This document shows, piece after piece, positions 29,001 through 42,800 of a stretch of DNA of 64,000 bases (position 1 is the stretch's first letter; each line of letters starts with the position of its first letter). A program made the translations under genes and the position numbers. Origin of the DNA: Larimichthys crocea (lineage: Eukaryota; Chordata; Actinopteri; Sciaenidae); the NCBI RefSeq assembly GCF_000972845.2, contig NC_040018.1, positions 11,009,157-11,073,156 on the forward strand, in the 5' to 3' direction. The notes beneath the pieces were generated by a model. The model was not told the DNA's origin. It did no database searches and was given only the letters and a program-made list of their open reading frames with translations.

Positions 29001-32000
29001 TACCCAGAGGTCCTCAACTTTAAGGATAAAATATCATACACCGTTAACAACAAAGTGAAATCGGTGTTCTCTACAATAGGAATACCAAAAGAATAAGTTT
29101 GTGACCATGTTCCATTTGCAAGTCAGGGGAACTGAATGAGAAACTGCAGCAGTACTACAACAGAGGAGCAAAGTGGCTCCCACAATTGCACAGGGGTTTT
29201 TACTGTTTATTTGAAGACAGCACAAGGTTGGCATCCAGCTGTGGTCACCACGCAGAGAGATGAACCACATATAACATAGGTGGCATCTGCTACATCTCTA
29301 GTGCTGATAAGATGTCACTAAGAAAAACACCCCACAGCTCCCAGATGACCTAAATGACTTACTAAATGATGAGCAAACCAGCACACCAGACAGAGGCACA
29401 ACTGAGAGTGCGGACATTGAAGGCCAGTTCTGAAAGGTACTAAGACTTTGAGATGAGCCTGCGTTAAAGGTCGTACACCAGCTGACAGTTTAGGGCAGGC
29501 AACCTTTATCCCTATACTGTTTTTTTTAAAGAAGAAAACTAAACTTGGACAATAGACAGTGTTAATGGTGTGACAGGTTTAAATAAACATGATGGTATAA
29601 CTTGCCTCTAATTCACCACTGCTAGAGTGATGGTGGATAACTTCCAATTATGGCACATACATTTTCCTTTTAGCATAATAGAGTGGAGGTCAGTCAAGAT
29701 CATATATGCCTTGATCATGTTCATTTCTGATCTTGAATGCTACTCTTAACATCTGCAGTCCAGAGATGCTTTGTGGACAGGCTTGGTGGAGATACAGCCC
29801 CATATGTAGTCAGTGTTTTCAGTCAAGCATTTTATTTTTGAGCATTTGATTTCTTTAACAATAAAACTTATCTTATGTTCTTGTGAAACAAAAAGTAATT
29901 ACATACACAAATCTATGCGTTGCATTTTGAGCTTTAAATGTAGCATCTACCGTTGAGCTTCGAGATCATAACCAACTGAACTAGCCTTATCCTCCCCTTC
30001 AAAGCATTTAGGAGCCCTGTCTAGAGCCAGTATTTGTCCATTCTGTGCTTCTGTAGAAACCTGTTAGGCTCTATAGTAGAGTACCCTCTTCATTTCCAGA
30101 TATAAAAGGCTTAATCTAATTTCATCTAACCTAATGAAAACAGGTGACAGGTATTCACAAATGAAAACATGTTGTTGCACTTTTTTATCAATGCGTCTAT
30201 TAGATTATTTTTGACATTAGTTTTTGAGATTGAAAGCATTGATTATACTTGTCGTAACAAGGTCATGTTTATTGGGATTTACACAAGCCTTGTGTTTCCA
30301 GTTTTATCTTAGAGAAGAATTAATTATTGAGGGGCCAAAAATGTTTGTTGAAGGGGCAGATTTGGCCCACCGGCTACTATTTGCCTGCCACTGACAGACA
30401 GTATTCCTACGGAGCAGACAATTCACTGCATATCTCACCACCTCGCAGCTATTCATGCCTGTCAGCTCATAATTTTGCTATTAAAATACCTTGAAATTTA
30501 TGGCATACAAACAAAATACCAGTTTTGAGTCTACATGAAGGGTAAGTGGTCTTCTAACACAGTCAGCCTTGATTCTCAGGCTCACACCCAGCTCCTCTTG
30601 TTACAGGGAATTCAGCCTGGCCTGACTCACGTTGCAGAGTGATAAATCTGTTGCTAATCTCTCAGGCCAGATAGTATGCTTGGGCTGTGTGTCCCAGTCA
30701 GCCTGTCCCATGCTTATTTACACCCATACTTCCTATAGACTTCCTGTTCCTAACAGGAAAGGGAGGTGTCCCCTCAGCCTCAAGTAATTCATGCAGGGAC
30801 TGAAATAGCTACCCAGTGATAAATGTTACAAGGCAGTACTGACACACAGGGGTGAATTAGTTTTTCAGTCTCTCCAAAGGGAGCCTGGAGTAGTGATGGT
30901 TGGGAGGCTCAGAAGGGGAACTAAAGAGGGGATATCCAGGAACAGGTCTAATCTCTTGTGGGTGACAGTTAAAGTGACAACAGGCCATGGCACACAGACT
31001 CATGTCTTTGACACCCCAGGCCCCATGTTCAGCATCAGACCTGGAACCTAATCTGCTGAGGGGCTGAGTGTGAAGACGTTCTCAACACTGTGCACCGCGC
31101 TTTATTCAGAAATAAAAATATACTCCATGGTTATGTCACAATGTATCCTTCTTCCGAATTTCCAAACTATAAGTTTGACTCTTTCTCTTTCACCACAGAC
31201 GACTCGCAGGGAATGACCTGTCATTTATCCACCCTGAAGCCCTGTCTGGACTCCATCAGCTCAAAGTCCTGTAAGCATACACTCTCCCTGCCACCACCAT
31301 CATTGTCAACACACACTCACAGCTGTGACAGCGTGAAATTTTCCACACACTCGGAGAGAGAGAGAGTAAATAAATGCAAATTGAATGTACATCTACTTAT
31401 AATAGATGAAATTAACTCATGGTCCAGCTGTATCTGTGGCTGTGAAAAAACCCGAACAGAGCGTTGCTTACAAACCCGCTCTAAAAATTAGTTGTACGTA
31501 ATTCACATGGGGCAGCACACCCTAGTGTGCTTGCACAAACTCGAACATGTTGCGCACCACACAAAGCACTGCCCTGTTGAATCTGCACTGGGCCAAAAGT
31601 TCAAAGTCCTGTTGATCTACAGGTGAGGTCTTGGTTACAGGACTGAAAACACAAACACTATGACTATCACATCAAGTGATTCATTCACATGGTTACTTGT
31701 AATGGTACAAGTGAAAACAAACTGAAGTATTTTGACTACATGCAACTCAAACAAACCCCATTCACATCAGATTTTGACCAGTTTTCACAAACTGTAGCTA
31801 AGTATACACACAATTTTACATGCTCTAATGAACCAGGCATATTTATTTCCTTTTGCAAACACTGAGACAGGAAGGATCAGGAGAACTCCACGAAGCCAGT
31901 GTCTGTTCCAAAGGCAACCACAATAACAACAACACAGATGAGACCTTTGGAAAGCTCACTAACATAATACATTACATACATAACATTTTACACTGAGTGC

Positions 32001-35000
32001 AAGGATAATGTGTTGTGAGCTGATTTGAAATCATCATTTTGTCATTTCACAGCATGCTCCAGAACAACCAGCTGAAGACTGTGCCCAGTGCAGCCCTGAA
32101 GAACCTTCATTTTCTCCAGTCTCTGTAAGTCATCTGCCACACACTCACACACAAGCATGTGCACATGTGTGAGGTATTGTCTACTCAAAGAGCTTTTGAA
32201 TTTCAAGTGCACATTTCCGTCCTGCTTCTGCCGTATTAGGGAAACACTCTTTGTTATGGCAGCAGAGATTGCAATGATTATTTGTCAATGTCATCGTACT
32301 GGTCAGATACTTTGTTTGATTAATGTAGTTTCATTTGGTTGTAAATGGCCAACTACAGCATTGGCTTTGGACTAAAAACTGTTTTGAATTTCTGACGTTA
32401 CGTGTAAATTTTCAAAATGTGGTGGAGCTGCTGAAAAAAGTCATTCATCATTCATCTTTGCATATAAGAATCACTCCACTATGAAAGTCTCAGGTCATGC
32501 TTCCCCGTTAGAGAGTTTAATGAATAGCCACTGTTTTCTTTGGACATTTGAGTTCACGAGGAGGCTATATTTTTCCTGAATTCTGGACAAGAAGATACGA
32601 GGCAGTCATCAGTGCTGTTGTCAGAGAAAGCACAGCGGTGTATTTACACAACCGGCTATCCAAAGTGGAATTCATAGCGTTTGTGCTAAACTAACAACCT
32701 CATTCTAAACAGTTACTCACAAAGATAATACCAAAAGCAACGGCAATAGGAGTACTGCAGTGAACAGTTTATCTACTAATGTATGTAAAGATCTAAACGT
32801 TTGGTGCTGAACATTTGATAAACAAATGTATGCAAAAATGGGTCAGTGAAGTTTAGTTCGAGGTCACTAGTCACTGATTTCTCAGTGTGAACAACAGACA
32901 GGTTGCACTAAATGTGTCAGTAGAACTAGTTCTTAGGTTTGTGTGTCGGTCGATTAATACACCATTTTGGTCCAGACAAAAATATCTTAATAATAACTAC
33001 AGGATGGATTTCCATAAAATTATACAGGTCATGTGGATTTAATTGAAACTGTCTGAGCAACTTTTGGATTGCCATTTCATTTGTCAAGTAATTAAGTTGT
33101 GTTTTGAATTCAGTGGTAATTAAAATATTAGCATGCGGACATGCTAAACTAAGGTTGTCAACATGGTAAATCACACTCTTGAACTACAGTACAGTATGGT
33201 GGCCTTAGCATTTATCTAGAATTTATCTCTGTCCAATCTCACAGAGCTGCTGGCATGGCTGCAAACCCATGGTCATTTTCTAAAAATGTTTTTCTTTTAA
33301 TAATACATTAGGAAATTATCAGTTAAATAATATAAGTTCATGCTAGAAACACTAAAATCCATACATATAGACTCACCATCTTCCACCAGAGTTCCTGGTG
33401 AAGTCCTGGTCATGTTGAAAACATATATAGTATAATAGTAGACAGTAGACAGTATATAATAGACAGTATAATACATGGAAAAAGCCTCTGTGATGTTACC
33501 CATAGATTTCTGAAGAGCTTTTGTGAAGCTCAGAGTCTGGTGACTCTGGCCGCTGCTATCTTGGCAGTACTGCCTCTGCCACTAAAACAAAAATGGGCAA
33601 AGATGTGGATCGTGGAGCTGAGGCGGGCTGAATGATGTCTGGTGCTCAAACAAGCCAATTGTAAGGGCACCCACGTGAAAGTGACCATGCTTTGAATTAT
33701 GCATAATTCGAAGCCTTAATATAATGTAAATGTGTAAAATATAGATTTAAACCCTCAGTACAGTTGTCATAAACAGGGAAATCGGCTATAGACAGCAAAA
33801 CTGTTATTTTGTACCAGGCTATAAACATGTTTATTTCTGCTGTGAGGTTGGCCATTTTAATATAGGGGATTTGTTCTGTAGCCAGCCTCAAGTGGCCATT
33901 TTTGGCACTTCCACATAGGCTTCACTTCACAGCCACGGAGGTTGCCTCTTGGTTAAGTGCTTCAACAAAACAGACTGGCCTTGGAAGGTTTAAATGTTCC
34001 TGTTAATATGTGAGTGCAGTCATCACTTACAGCACTGTAAATGTTACACTACTCTCAGAGAGCGAAGAGTTTACTCTTCCTCATGTCAAAAATAACAGTT
34101 GAAATCTCCATTATTTACTCGAGACTTTGTTAAAGTCATTTAGGGGTGGTTCCACTCATATCACATACTTTACTGCTGCTGCAGTGTTTGTTATGCACTA
34201 AGCCCAGCAAAAATGTAGGTCAGTCTTATTCAGCATATCTGTAGCTAACTTTTCTATTTTTTATGTCGGATTGGTGGGTTTTCCAGGAGCTTGTGTGCCT
34301 CCACGTGTTTACTCGTAACTGTCAGTCGTCTTGCAATTTTCTGCTTTACTCGCCCTCAGTCATAGCATTGTTTTTCTGTCAGTTTCATTGAGATCATAAT
34401 ATGTACATGGCTCTATTTGTGCCACCCCCCCTCTAGCACTGTGCCTTTGAGTTTGACAGGGACTAATGGAGGAATGGATCCAGCTGGAGAAACGTGCTGA
34501 AAATCCAGCTTTCAGCTATTATCACCCCTCTATATCCCTCCCCTTGTCCCTTGCTTCCCCTCTTCTTTTTTTTCTGCCTCTTCTTTCTATTTAACAGATG
34601 TCTTTTCTCTGTGAGGGTTTTAAGGTCTGTAGCTGAAGTAATATGCTTTGGCAGAGCCAGGACTTGGTTTGTATAAAGCCTTAGAGAGCTAAATGTCAAT
34701 CAAGACTGTTTTTCTTCCAGCCCAGACACTTGAGGAATTTTGAGGGAGGGCGAGACACTCGGTGAGGGGAGGATAGCAGGAGAAAACAGTGTGGTGATGG
34801 TGAAAAGAACACTTGTGCATTCATAATAATGTTTAAATAAAGAGTATTACCCCTTTTCACCACCAAATTATTGGCTTCTGATCAGAATTTCAATCAATTT
34901 CCAAAGTCAACTGGCAGAATATCCACAGCATGAAATTAAAGCATTGCTCTGTTATATTATGTAAGTTTTGTGAAGTCACTGGTTAGAAAATGTCATATGG

Positions 35001-37494
35001 TCATATACCAGATTTACCATGGCAGCCAAATAAACATTTGTGTCATGTTTTTTTTTTTACCCTAAGAAGTCAGGGTAAATGAAGACAGAGAGTTAGATCA
35101 TCGCAGTAGTTGTAATAATGCAGGCATTGTACTGGACAATTCTCGCAAACAGGGAGCAAAGCCACGGACCAAAGCCCTTTTAATTTTTAGCAGTCTTTTC
35201 ACAAACCAACTCTGCCAAACCTTCCCCTGAAGTCACAAGATGTTGGTAATGACCAAAGAATCAGATGAGTCCTTGAGGGTTTGCAGTCCAGCCGAATCTT
35301 GAAGTTGAGCTACTGCCCTTCTGCACTGAGAGGAACAATTTTAGGCTCAAACACTCGTGAGTCTGTTTTGGTCGTGTGGCTAATTGGGAGTTAGTATGAG
35401 CCCTCTGGTGAATGTGTGTCAAAACAAGGTGCTGCTAACAGCATTAACAAACTCCCAGAACATTTCAGCACCTTAAAGTGTGGTCGATGCCTTGCTGAAC
35501 GCTGATAAAATAAAATAATTGGAGCTTAACGTGCAGTTAGAGACCAGAAGTCAGACCCAGAATGAGCTAAATAGGCTTCATCTCCCAGATGGATTTGGAG
35601 CTGCAAGAGAAACTTTTTCATCATGACCTAGAAAAGTGACAGTAAAATGAGCTTAAAAGTTCTTTTAATAAAAAAAAATAAAATAAAAAAGATTATGCAT
35701 TTATCTTATTTGTTGCATTATTTGCTGATTATAAGGCATTTATAGCACAGAGATGAAGTCAACTTTAATCCTAACTGATTTAACAAACCCATGCTTTCCC
35801 TGTTTCTCTGTTCTGCAGCCGCCTGGATGCAAACCACATCACCACAGTCCCAGACGATAGTTTTGAAGGTCTACAGCAGCTGCGCCACCTCTGGCTGGAT
35901 GATAACAATCTAACGGAGGTTCCCGTCGGTTCTCTGAGACACCAGGCAAACCTTCAGGCTCTGACGCTGGCACTCAACCGCATCTCGTACATACCAGACA
36001 ATGCCTTTGCAAACCTCACCAGTCTAGTTGTGCTGTAAGTTATAGTAAGCTACTGTTCTAATTGTGGTTTTCAGATGAAAATCTACACTGTAGCGTTGAA
36101 GTACAAATGTTTAGATTTGTTACATTAATGTTCCTGGCCAGTCGGGCCTTTACCACATAAAAAGGCCATTGGTGCCAAGCTCCACAGTATTCAGCGGTCT
36201 GCACTGATCTTTTCAGGTGCACTACAAATAATATATTGATATTCGATATACACTGTACTGTAAGTATGGTATTTCACTTCAAAAATATGAAGAAGTACCA
36301 CATTTGTGAAGGGATGTCGCTGGATTATTACTTGCATATCATGGCCTTGCATCAATAATAGCATTTGATTAGATGTCTTTTAAAAGGTCTACAACTTATT
36401 ATTTGTTATTATCAATGAATCTGTTGATCATTTTCTCTTCATAAATTAGTTGTTTGGACCAGAAAATAATAAAAACCAGAACAAAGTCACAACAGGAGAT
36501 GAAACAGGAAAATGTAGTAGAGTAAAGTTTCTTTCTTTAAAAAATAACTAGAAATGATTAATAGATTAACAACATAGTTGCCAACTTATTGATCAATCAT
36601 TGGTAGCTCTGTATGTGAATAACAGTCCTTACAGTGAACAAAACAGCCTGGAGAAATCTGCATGCAGTCTTCACAGACGTATACATTACATAACTCAGCA
36701 GGAACAACCTGCTGGTGTACTTTTTTTAAAAGCCTTAATTAACCAGCCACTCTGACTGAGAACATTCTCGTGTTTACTACTTAATGACACGAGGGAGGAG
36801 CTGGAGAAATGAAAGTCATTGGGTGTTAAGTCGATGAGGATATTTCTCAAGTTGAAAGCAAACATGCAAATTCTCTGCAGTGAGACTATACACCATACAG
36901 TATGACATTGTCTCGCTTGTTTCTGAGTCATTCTGTGTAATGACTGGATGGACATTTATTTAGTTAATGCTTGGGTTTTTTTGGGTGCTAAACTAATGAA
37001 CATTTCTTATCTACTTGAATTCAGCTAGTAAAATATGACCATACGGCTCCCCTCTGAATTAAAGAAACTCCTAATTCATATTTAGTTGTTCATAAATCAG
37101 TGGTGTTATTCTGTTCCCACAAATCAATGCAAAGCACCTCTCCTTATGTTCAGCTCGAGCTCTCACCCTCCAAGTGAATGCAAATCAACACAGACACACT
37201 GTTATTATGTGTTTATATTCACAGGTCCACAAAACAGGTTGCTCCTCATGCCAGCCTGTTGTGTTGCATGAAAACAGCAAAAGTAGTTTTCTATGTCATT
37301 ATGGTTTGAATGTGAATGACAGTTGACAGGTTAATTAATGTTATAATAAATCATATTATCATGGTCTTTTGTGCACGGTGGGAAATGTTTAAACCTTCCA
37401 AGACAGGAACTTGTACAAATGTGCAGTGCATTACCAATCTGAGGGATTGTTCTAAACATAGATTTTTTTTCACTGCTGCTGTTAAACCTTCTCA

Positions 37495-37533
<39 letters not shown>

Positions 37534-39776
37534 AGTGGTATTGCTTCAGGGTAGTATAAACACATCAGGATAAACAGGAAGAAAAGAACTTGAATCTATT
37601 AGGCAAGGAAGGCCTTCTGCATATACACATACAGTACAGACGTGATTTACAAATCACAGTCTTGTCATTCAAAAAGTATTTGTGGAAGAACTCTTCAAAA
37701 CACAACTGGATGAATGTGGAAGATTATTTTATGATAATCTCACAGATGAGTGTTGAACTGCTTTTGCTTTTTCCAGGCATCTTCATAACAACAGAATAAA
37801 GGAGATCGGAGACATCTGTTTTGCTGGACTCGTGAACCTGGAGACGCTGTGAGTGTGCAGTCATACAGTAGTTGACGTGTGTGTGTGTTTGTGCTCGTGT
37901 TTGTGTGCTAACAGCTCCCCCACCCACCTCTGCTCCAGTCCTCCAGACATCATTGTGTCCACTTCCTCCTTTAATTGCTCTAGGATAAATAGAGCAAAGT
38001 ACACGATGCTTATCAAATCTGCCCTCCCACTGTTCACTTCCTCCTGCCACACAGCCATGAAAAGTGTTTTAGTGACAGCCTGACCTAATGGCAAATAGCT
38101 ACTGTACAACACGCACACGTTTGCAATAGACCAGGGATGTCGTGAAGCTTGTTCTTGTTTTTGTTTTCTTTGCTCTAAACGTAAAGTATCTGCTGATCCG
38201 GTGTTTACATTTCCCTCCATAATAACGCAGCAAAGTGGACACTTAGCCACAAATTAGTAAAAGCAGTGATGCAATCTAAGGGTGGGCAATCCGACAATTT
38301 AAGGACGTCCACAATCATTAAGATCGTGGTATTTAAAGGTCCGGTGTGTGAGATTTAGTGTATAAACGCCTAAAAATAAGAATGTGTTTTTGTTACCTCA
38401 CAATGAGCCGTTTATATCTACAGAGGGAGTGGTTTGTCTGATATGTTAAACTGCCATGTTTCTGTGGTAGCCCAGAACAGACAAAATAAGCACTAGCTTT
38501 AGAGAGAGAGCAGTTGGCATGTTTTGCAACCATTGCAGTTTTTTCTTGGAAGGCAAGCTGTATTCAGTTGGTTACAATCTGCAGGATCACCACTAGATGC
38601 CACGAAAAAATACAACCTCCTTTGCTGTCAGTATAGTTACTATATAAATGCCTTTTCCAGTTTGTCAAACGGGAGAATTCGCTGCTTCTCTCAAAAAGTT
38701 TTTAATTTATGTATAGTATAGCAACAATGCTGGTGGATTAAAAGTCTGTAAGTAAGTAGTAGAAGTTGAAGTAAAATCCAATCACAATACTATATAATAA
38801 TAATATAGGAATCGGCACATCAGGCATCATGAACGTATCTAATTGGAAGATAAGCGTACCTAGCCTAGAGTGTTTAGTTTGTCTGTTGTGTACAAACCTG
38901 GCAGCTCAACATGGATCAACAAATCCACACCATCTGTAGAATAGAAAAGCTAATTCGAAGGTAACTATACTGTAGGTATATATGCATATAGTTATGCATT
39001 TTATATTCCATTTCTGTTGCATTCTGTAAAAAGAGCCTCCTGGACTTTATTTGTAGGCGTGTTTTGTTTTTGCTGAATGTTCATTAATTAGTGGGCTTTA
39101 GAGGGATGGATTTGTTACGCCCAATTGCAAGAAACACAGCGCTGACTTCCGGTGTCTCTGTCTCTTCCCAGAGATCTTAACTTCAACAATCTGATGGTTT
39201 TTCCCAAAGCAATAGAGGCCCTGCCCAAACTCAAGGAACTGTGAGTACATGGTGCCGTTTCTCCTCCATGAGGGAAACATTTTGTCTTAGTACTGAGTCA
39301 AGGACCTGACAAATATCTGAAAAAGTTGCCGTGAACTAAATAAGTAAAAGTAGAACACATTTACAAAGTAGCAAAACAGTAACATGCCCTCATTTTACAT
39401 GAGTCTCAGTGAATTGTTAAAATAAGGCACAGATACATCAGGACCTGTGCTATAACAATTATTAAAATAACATTCAATTATTTTAACTGTCTATGCCTTT
39501 TTGAGTCATTACTTTTTGCATATGTCACCTTAACGTAGTCGTATGTCGGGTTTCACATTGAGCAAAGTGTTTTTACGCTGTCTCTTTGACATTCTTCCTG
39601 CAGCGGGTTTCATAGCAACGATATTGTTTCCATACCTGAAGGGGCCTTCCATAACAACCCCCTGCTGCGAACCATGTAAGGTCACACTCCCCCTCTGCTT
39701 CACTACTGAGAAACAGACGTAGCACACTAATAACCCAAATTTGTACTATGCATAATATACAGCATGCTTTCTGAGA

Positions 39777-39822
<46 letters not shown>

Positions 39823-42800
39823 GAGTATTAGCAGATACGGTATACACGTGTGAGGCTTCAGTAGATGAATGTCCAGAAGATGGTGCCATTCTCGCATAGT
39901 AAATGAATTTGCTTTGAACTCTCTGCTCTCGCTGCCCTCACAGACATCTTTACGACAACCCTCTGTCCTTCGTGGGCGCTTCGGCTTTCCAGAATCTGTC
40001 TGACCTGCACTCGCTGTAAGTCCCGCTGTCAGGCACGACTCCTGACAAAAAAAGTCTGTTTTTCATCCATACCAACTCACGCTTTGATGTTAGTGATCTT
40101 ATTTGTCACCGTGTGTGTTTCAGGATGTTGCGAGGGGCCAACATGATGCAGGACTTCCCCATCCTCACGTGGACTAATAACCTTGAGAGTCTGTGAGTGA
40201 ACTTGGAGGCAGCGTGTGTTCCTGTTTGTGCTTTTGTGCGTCTCAGAAGTGACTGATTCCATTTAACTTTTCCAGGACCCTGTCAGGAACTAAGATATCG
40301 TCCATCCCCGCTGATCTTTGTGAGGATCTCAAGTTGCTTCGGACGCTGTGAGAGACTTTTCCTTTCCAGACACCTGCAGTAGCACTTAACATCTTCTACC
40401 AACAATAATTCCTGCTGAAGATTTAAGAACATTAGAAAATTACAGAGAAATGAAACAACCATGTAGACTGAAGGTGTGCCATTTTAGAAATGTGTACACA
40501 CTAAGATACATGGAAATTGTGAGCTATAATTGACCTATGAACAGAGTTGAACATAACTAATAATTGTTGTCTAATTGTTCCTGCTTATTTCCCTCCATTA
40601 GAGACCTGTCCTACAATGAGATCAAGGAACTGCCAGCCCTTCAGGGCTGCGTCAGACTACAGGAGATGTGAGTGTAGAAGTCAGTTTAAGAATTTCAGAT
40701 AAGGATGGTGAAGCTTAAAAGACAGATTCTGTTAGGGTTAAACAGTTATAATGTAATAACATAATAAATGACAAAGGTAATCATTTGCTTGTTTGTAATG
40801 TCTTAAATTCTTGTTTTCAATCTACAGAAGCTTTCAGCACAACCACATTCAACAAATCGACAGGGACACTTTCCAGGGGCTCTCTGCTCTCCGTTTGCTG
40901 TAAGTCCACTCTGTCACACAAACTGTCAAAATAACAGTTTTATTCCTGGATTGTGAGTTCATTGTGTTGTGATTTCAAACAGAGACCTGAGTAGAAATGA
41001 AATCCGAGTTATCCACAGAGATGCCTTCCTCACCCTCAACGCACTCACCAACCTGTGAGTACGACCTGTGTTTGATTTAACCACCTTTTATCACAGCGAG
41101 TACAGAACTCCGGTCGCATGTCATCGTTTGGTTTGACTGTCTGCGTGTAATGATTGTTTGCAGAGATCTGAGCATGAACTCTCTGACTGTGATTCCAACA
41201 ACCGGATTGAGCGCGCTCAGTCAGTTGAAACTCTCAGGGAACCCGCAGATGAAAAATGTGCTGACTGCAAAAAACCTGCCCAAACTCAGGTGAGAGAGAA
41301 CGTCTGTGGTGTGCTGTCAAGGTCTGTTATCTCAAGTGTTGAGGAGAGGAGGTAGAAAAATGTAACAGCGGGTGGTCTCGCGGCTGCTGGCGCTGGCAAC
41401 GTCCCAGATTCGGTTCCGGACGGGGACTTTGTTACATGTGATCTCCTATCTCTTGCTCTCTCCTCGTTTTCTGTCAGCTCTTTACTGTCACTTTGTGATG
41501 CAGGCACGGAATGCCCCGAAAAATACAAAATATTAAAAGCACATTCTTTTTGAGATTATTTGAAAGGTGAAAAATTAATTTTAAGGACTTATTTTTGAAC
41601 TAAACCTTTTTATAAATTGGTTTCAGAGACAAATTTGGTTTTTAAGGGTTTGTGTAAGGATGGTCCTCTCTGGTACTGGTGTATTTTATATTCCACACCT
41701 TTTGTTTTTAGTAGATAGTAAAGGGATAGAAAACATCTTATCTTATATAGCTGAACACATTTCTTGATTATGTCTTATTATTTCACCTCTTAAATTACCT
41801 TAAATGTCTTATAAACACACATAACTATATTATTTCTATGATCATAACCTTCTCCCTCTAAAAACACAAAGAGGGCAGGTCGTCCAAAATGGCAACTTAG
41901 AAAATGGAGCCTACGAGCTGTGCTGCACAAACTCAAACCAAGCAGTTGGTTAAAATAATTTGTTTTAATCCTGCAGAAAACAAAACGTGCACAAAATATA
42001 TCTCCTTGTGTGTCTCCCCCGTCTGCCGTGATTACATGTGTGTGACAGACTGACAGAAAAACAGAAACAAACTCCACCTCTCCTTGTGCGTTTAATGAGA
42101 AAGCCAGCTGAATCTGTTTTCTCCACGATTGTAGACACACTATGGAAACATCCAAATATTAGGGCCAAATATTTGCAGACAAACACATTATTTATACTTT
42201 TCCCAGTATGGGATGAAGATTCTGGGCCATCTGTATTATTATCAACACAGAACCTCAGCAGGATGTTCGCAGCCTTTTTCAATGATTGTTTGTTTGTAGG
42301 TCCATCTCTGTCCCGTATGCCTACCAGTGCTGTGCGTTTGTTGGATGTGACTCAGTGACAAGTTCTTCTGAGGAAAATGACGTAAAGAAATCTACAGGTG
42401 GGAGTGCTGCAGTCAGAGCTTTTTCCACATAACAGTTGACATGTTAGCTAAACTTTGTGTTTGTTTTGTTTTATTTACACGAAAGCAGCAAAAAATATAT
42501 CAACAGAGATTGCTCTACATGTATCTCCATTTACACGAGCAGTACGGACAGTGCAGTGCAGATGTATTTCTGTGTGCATCAGGAAACATTGTGTGTTTTA
42601 TTGCACTTTAACTCAATAACTAACATTACTAGTCAGGAGAAATGTAAAGGTGAGAGGAAGTGTGTTTTGTGCGCATGTCCTTGCACATTTGTTGATTTCT
42701 GTGATTTAAAACACTCATACCTGACATGCACAGTCAGTTTTCTGACTGACTTCAGATGTAGGTATTAAAAAAAAACTTCTTTTAATTAGTCCAAATTAAA

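Noticed and set aside
31090..31491. 133-codon open frame spanning lgr4 exon 3
   Set aside because: It reads through the exon's acceptor and donor in a different frame from the LRR sequence. The 72-nt exon with consensus borders is the real feature.
41365..41425. tRNA- or SINE-like segment (GGTGGTCTCGCGG ... GATTCGGTTCC) in lgr4 intron 15
   Set aside because: There is a weak B-box resemblance only; no cloverleaf could be drawn and there is no A-box at the right distance.
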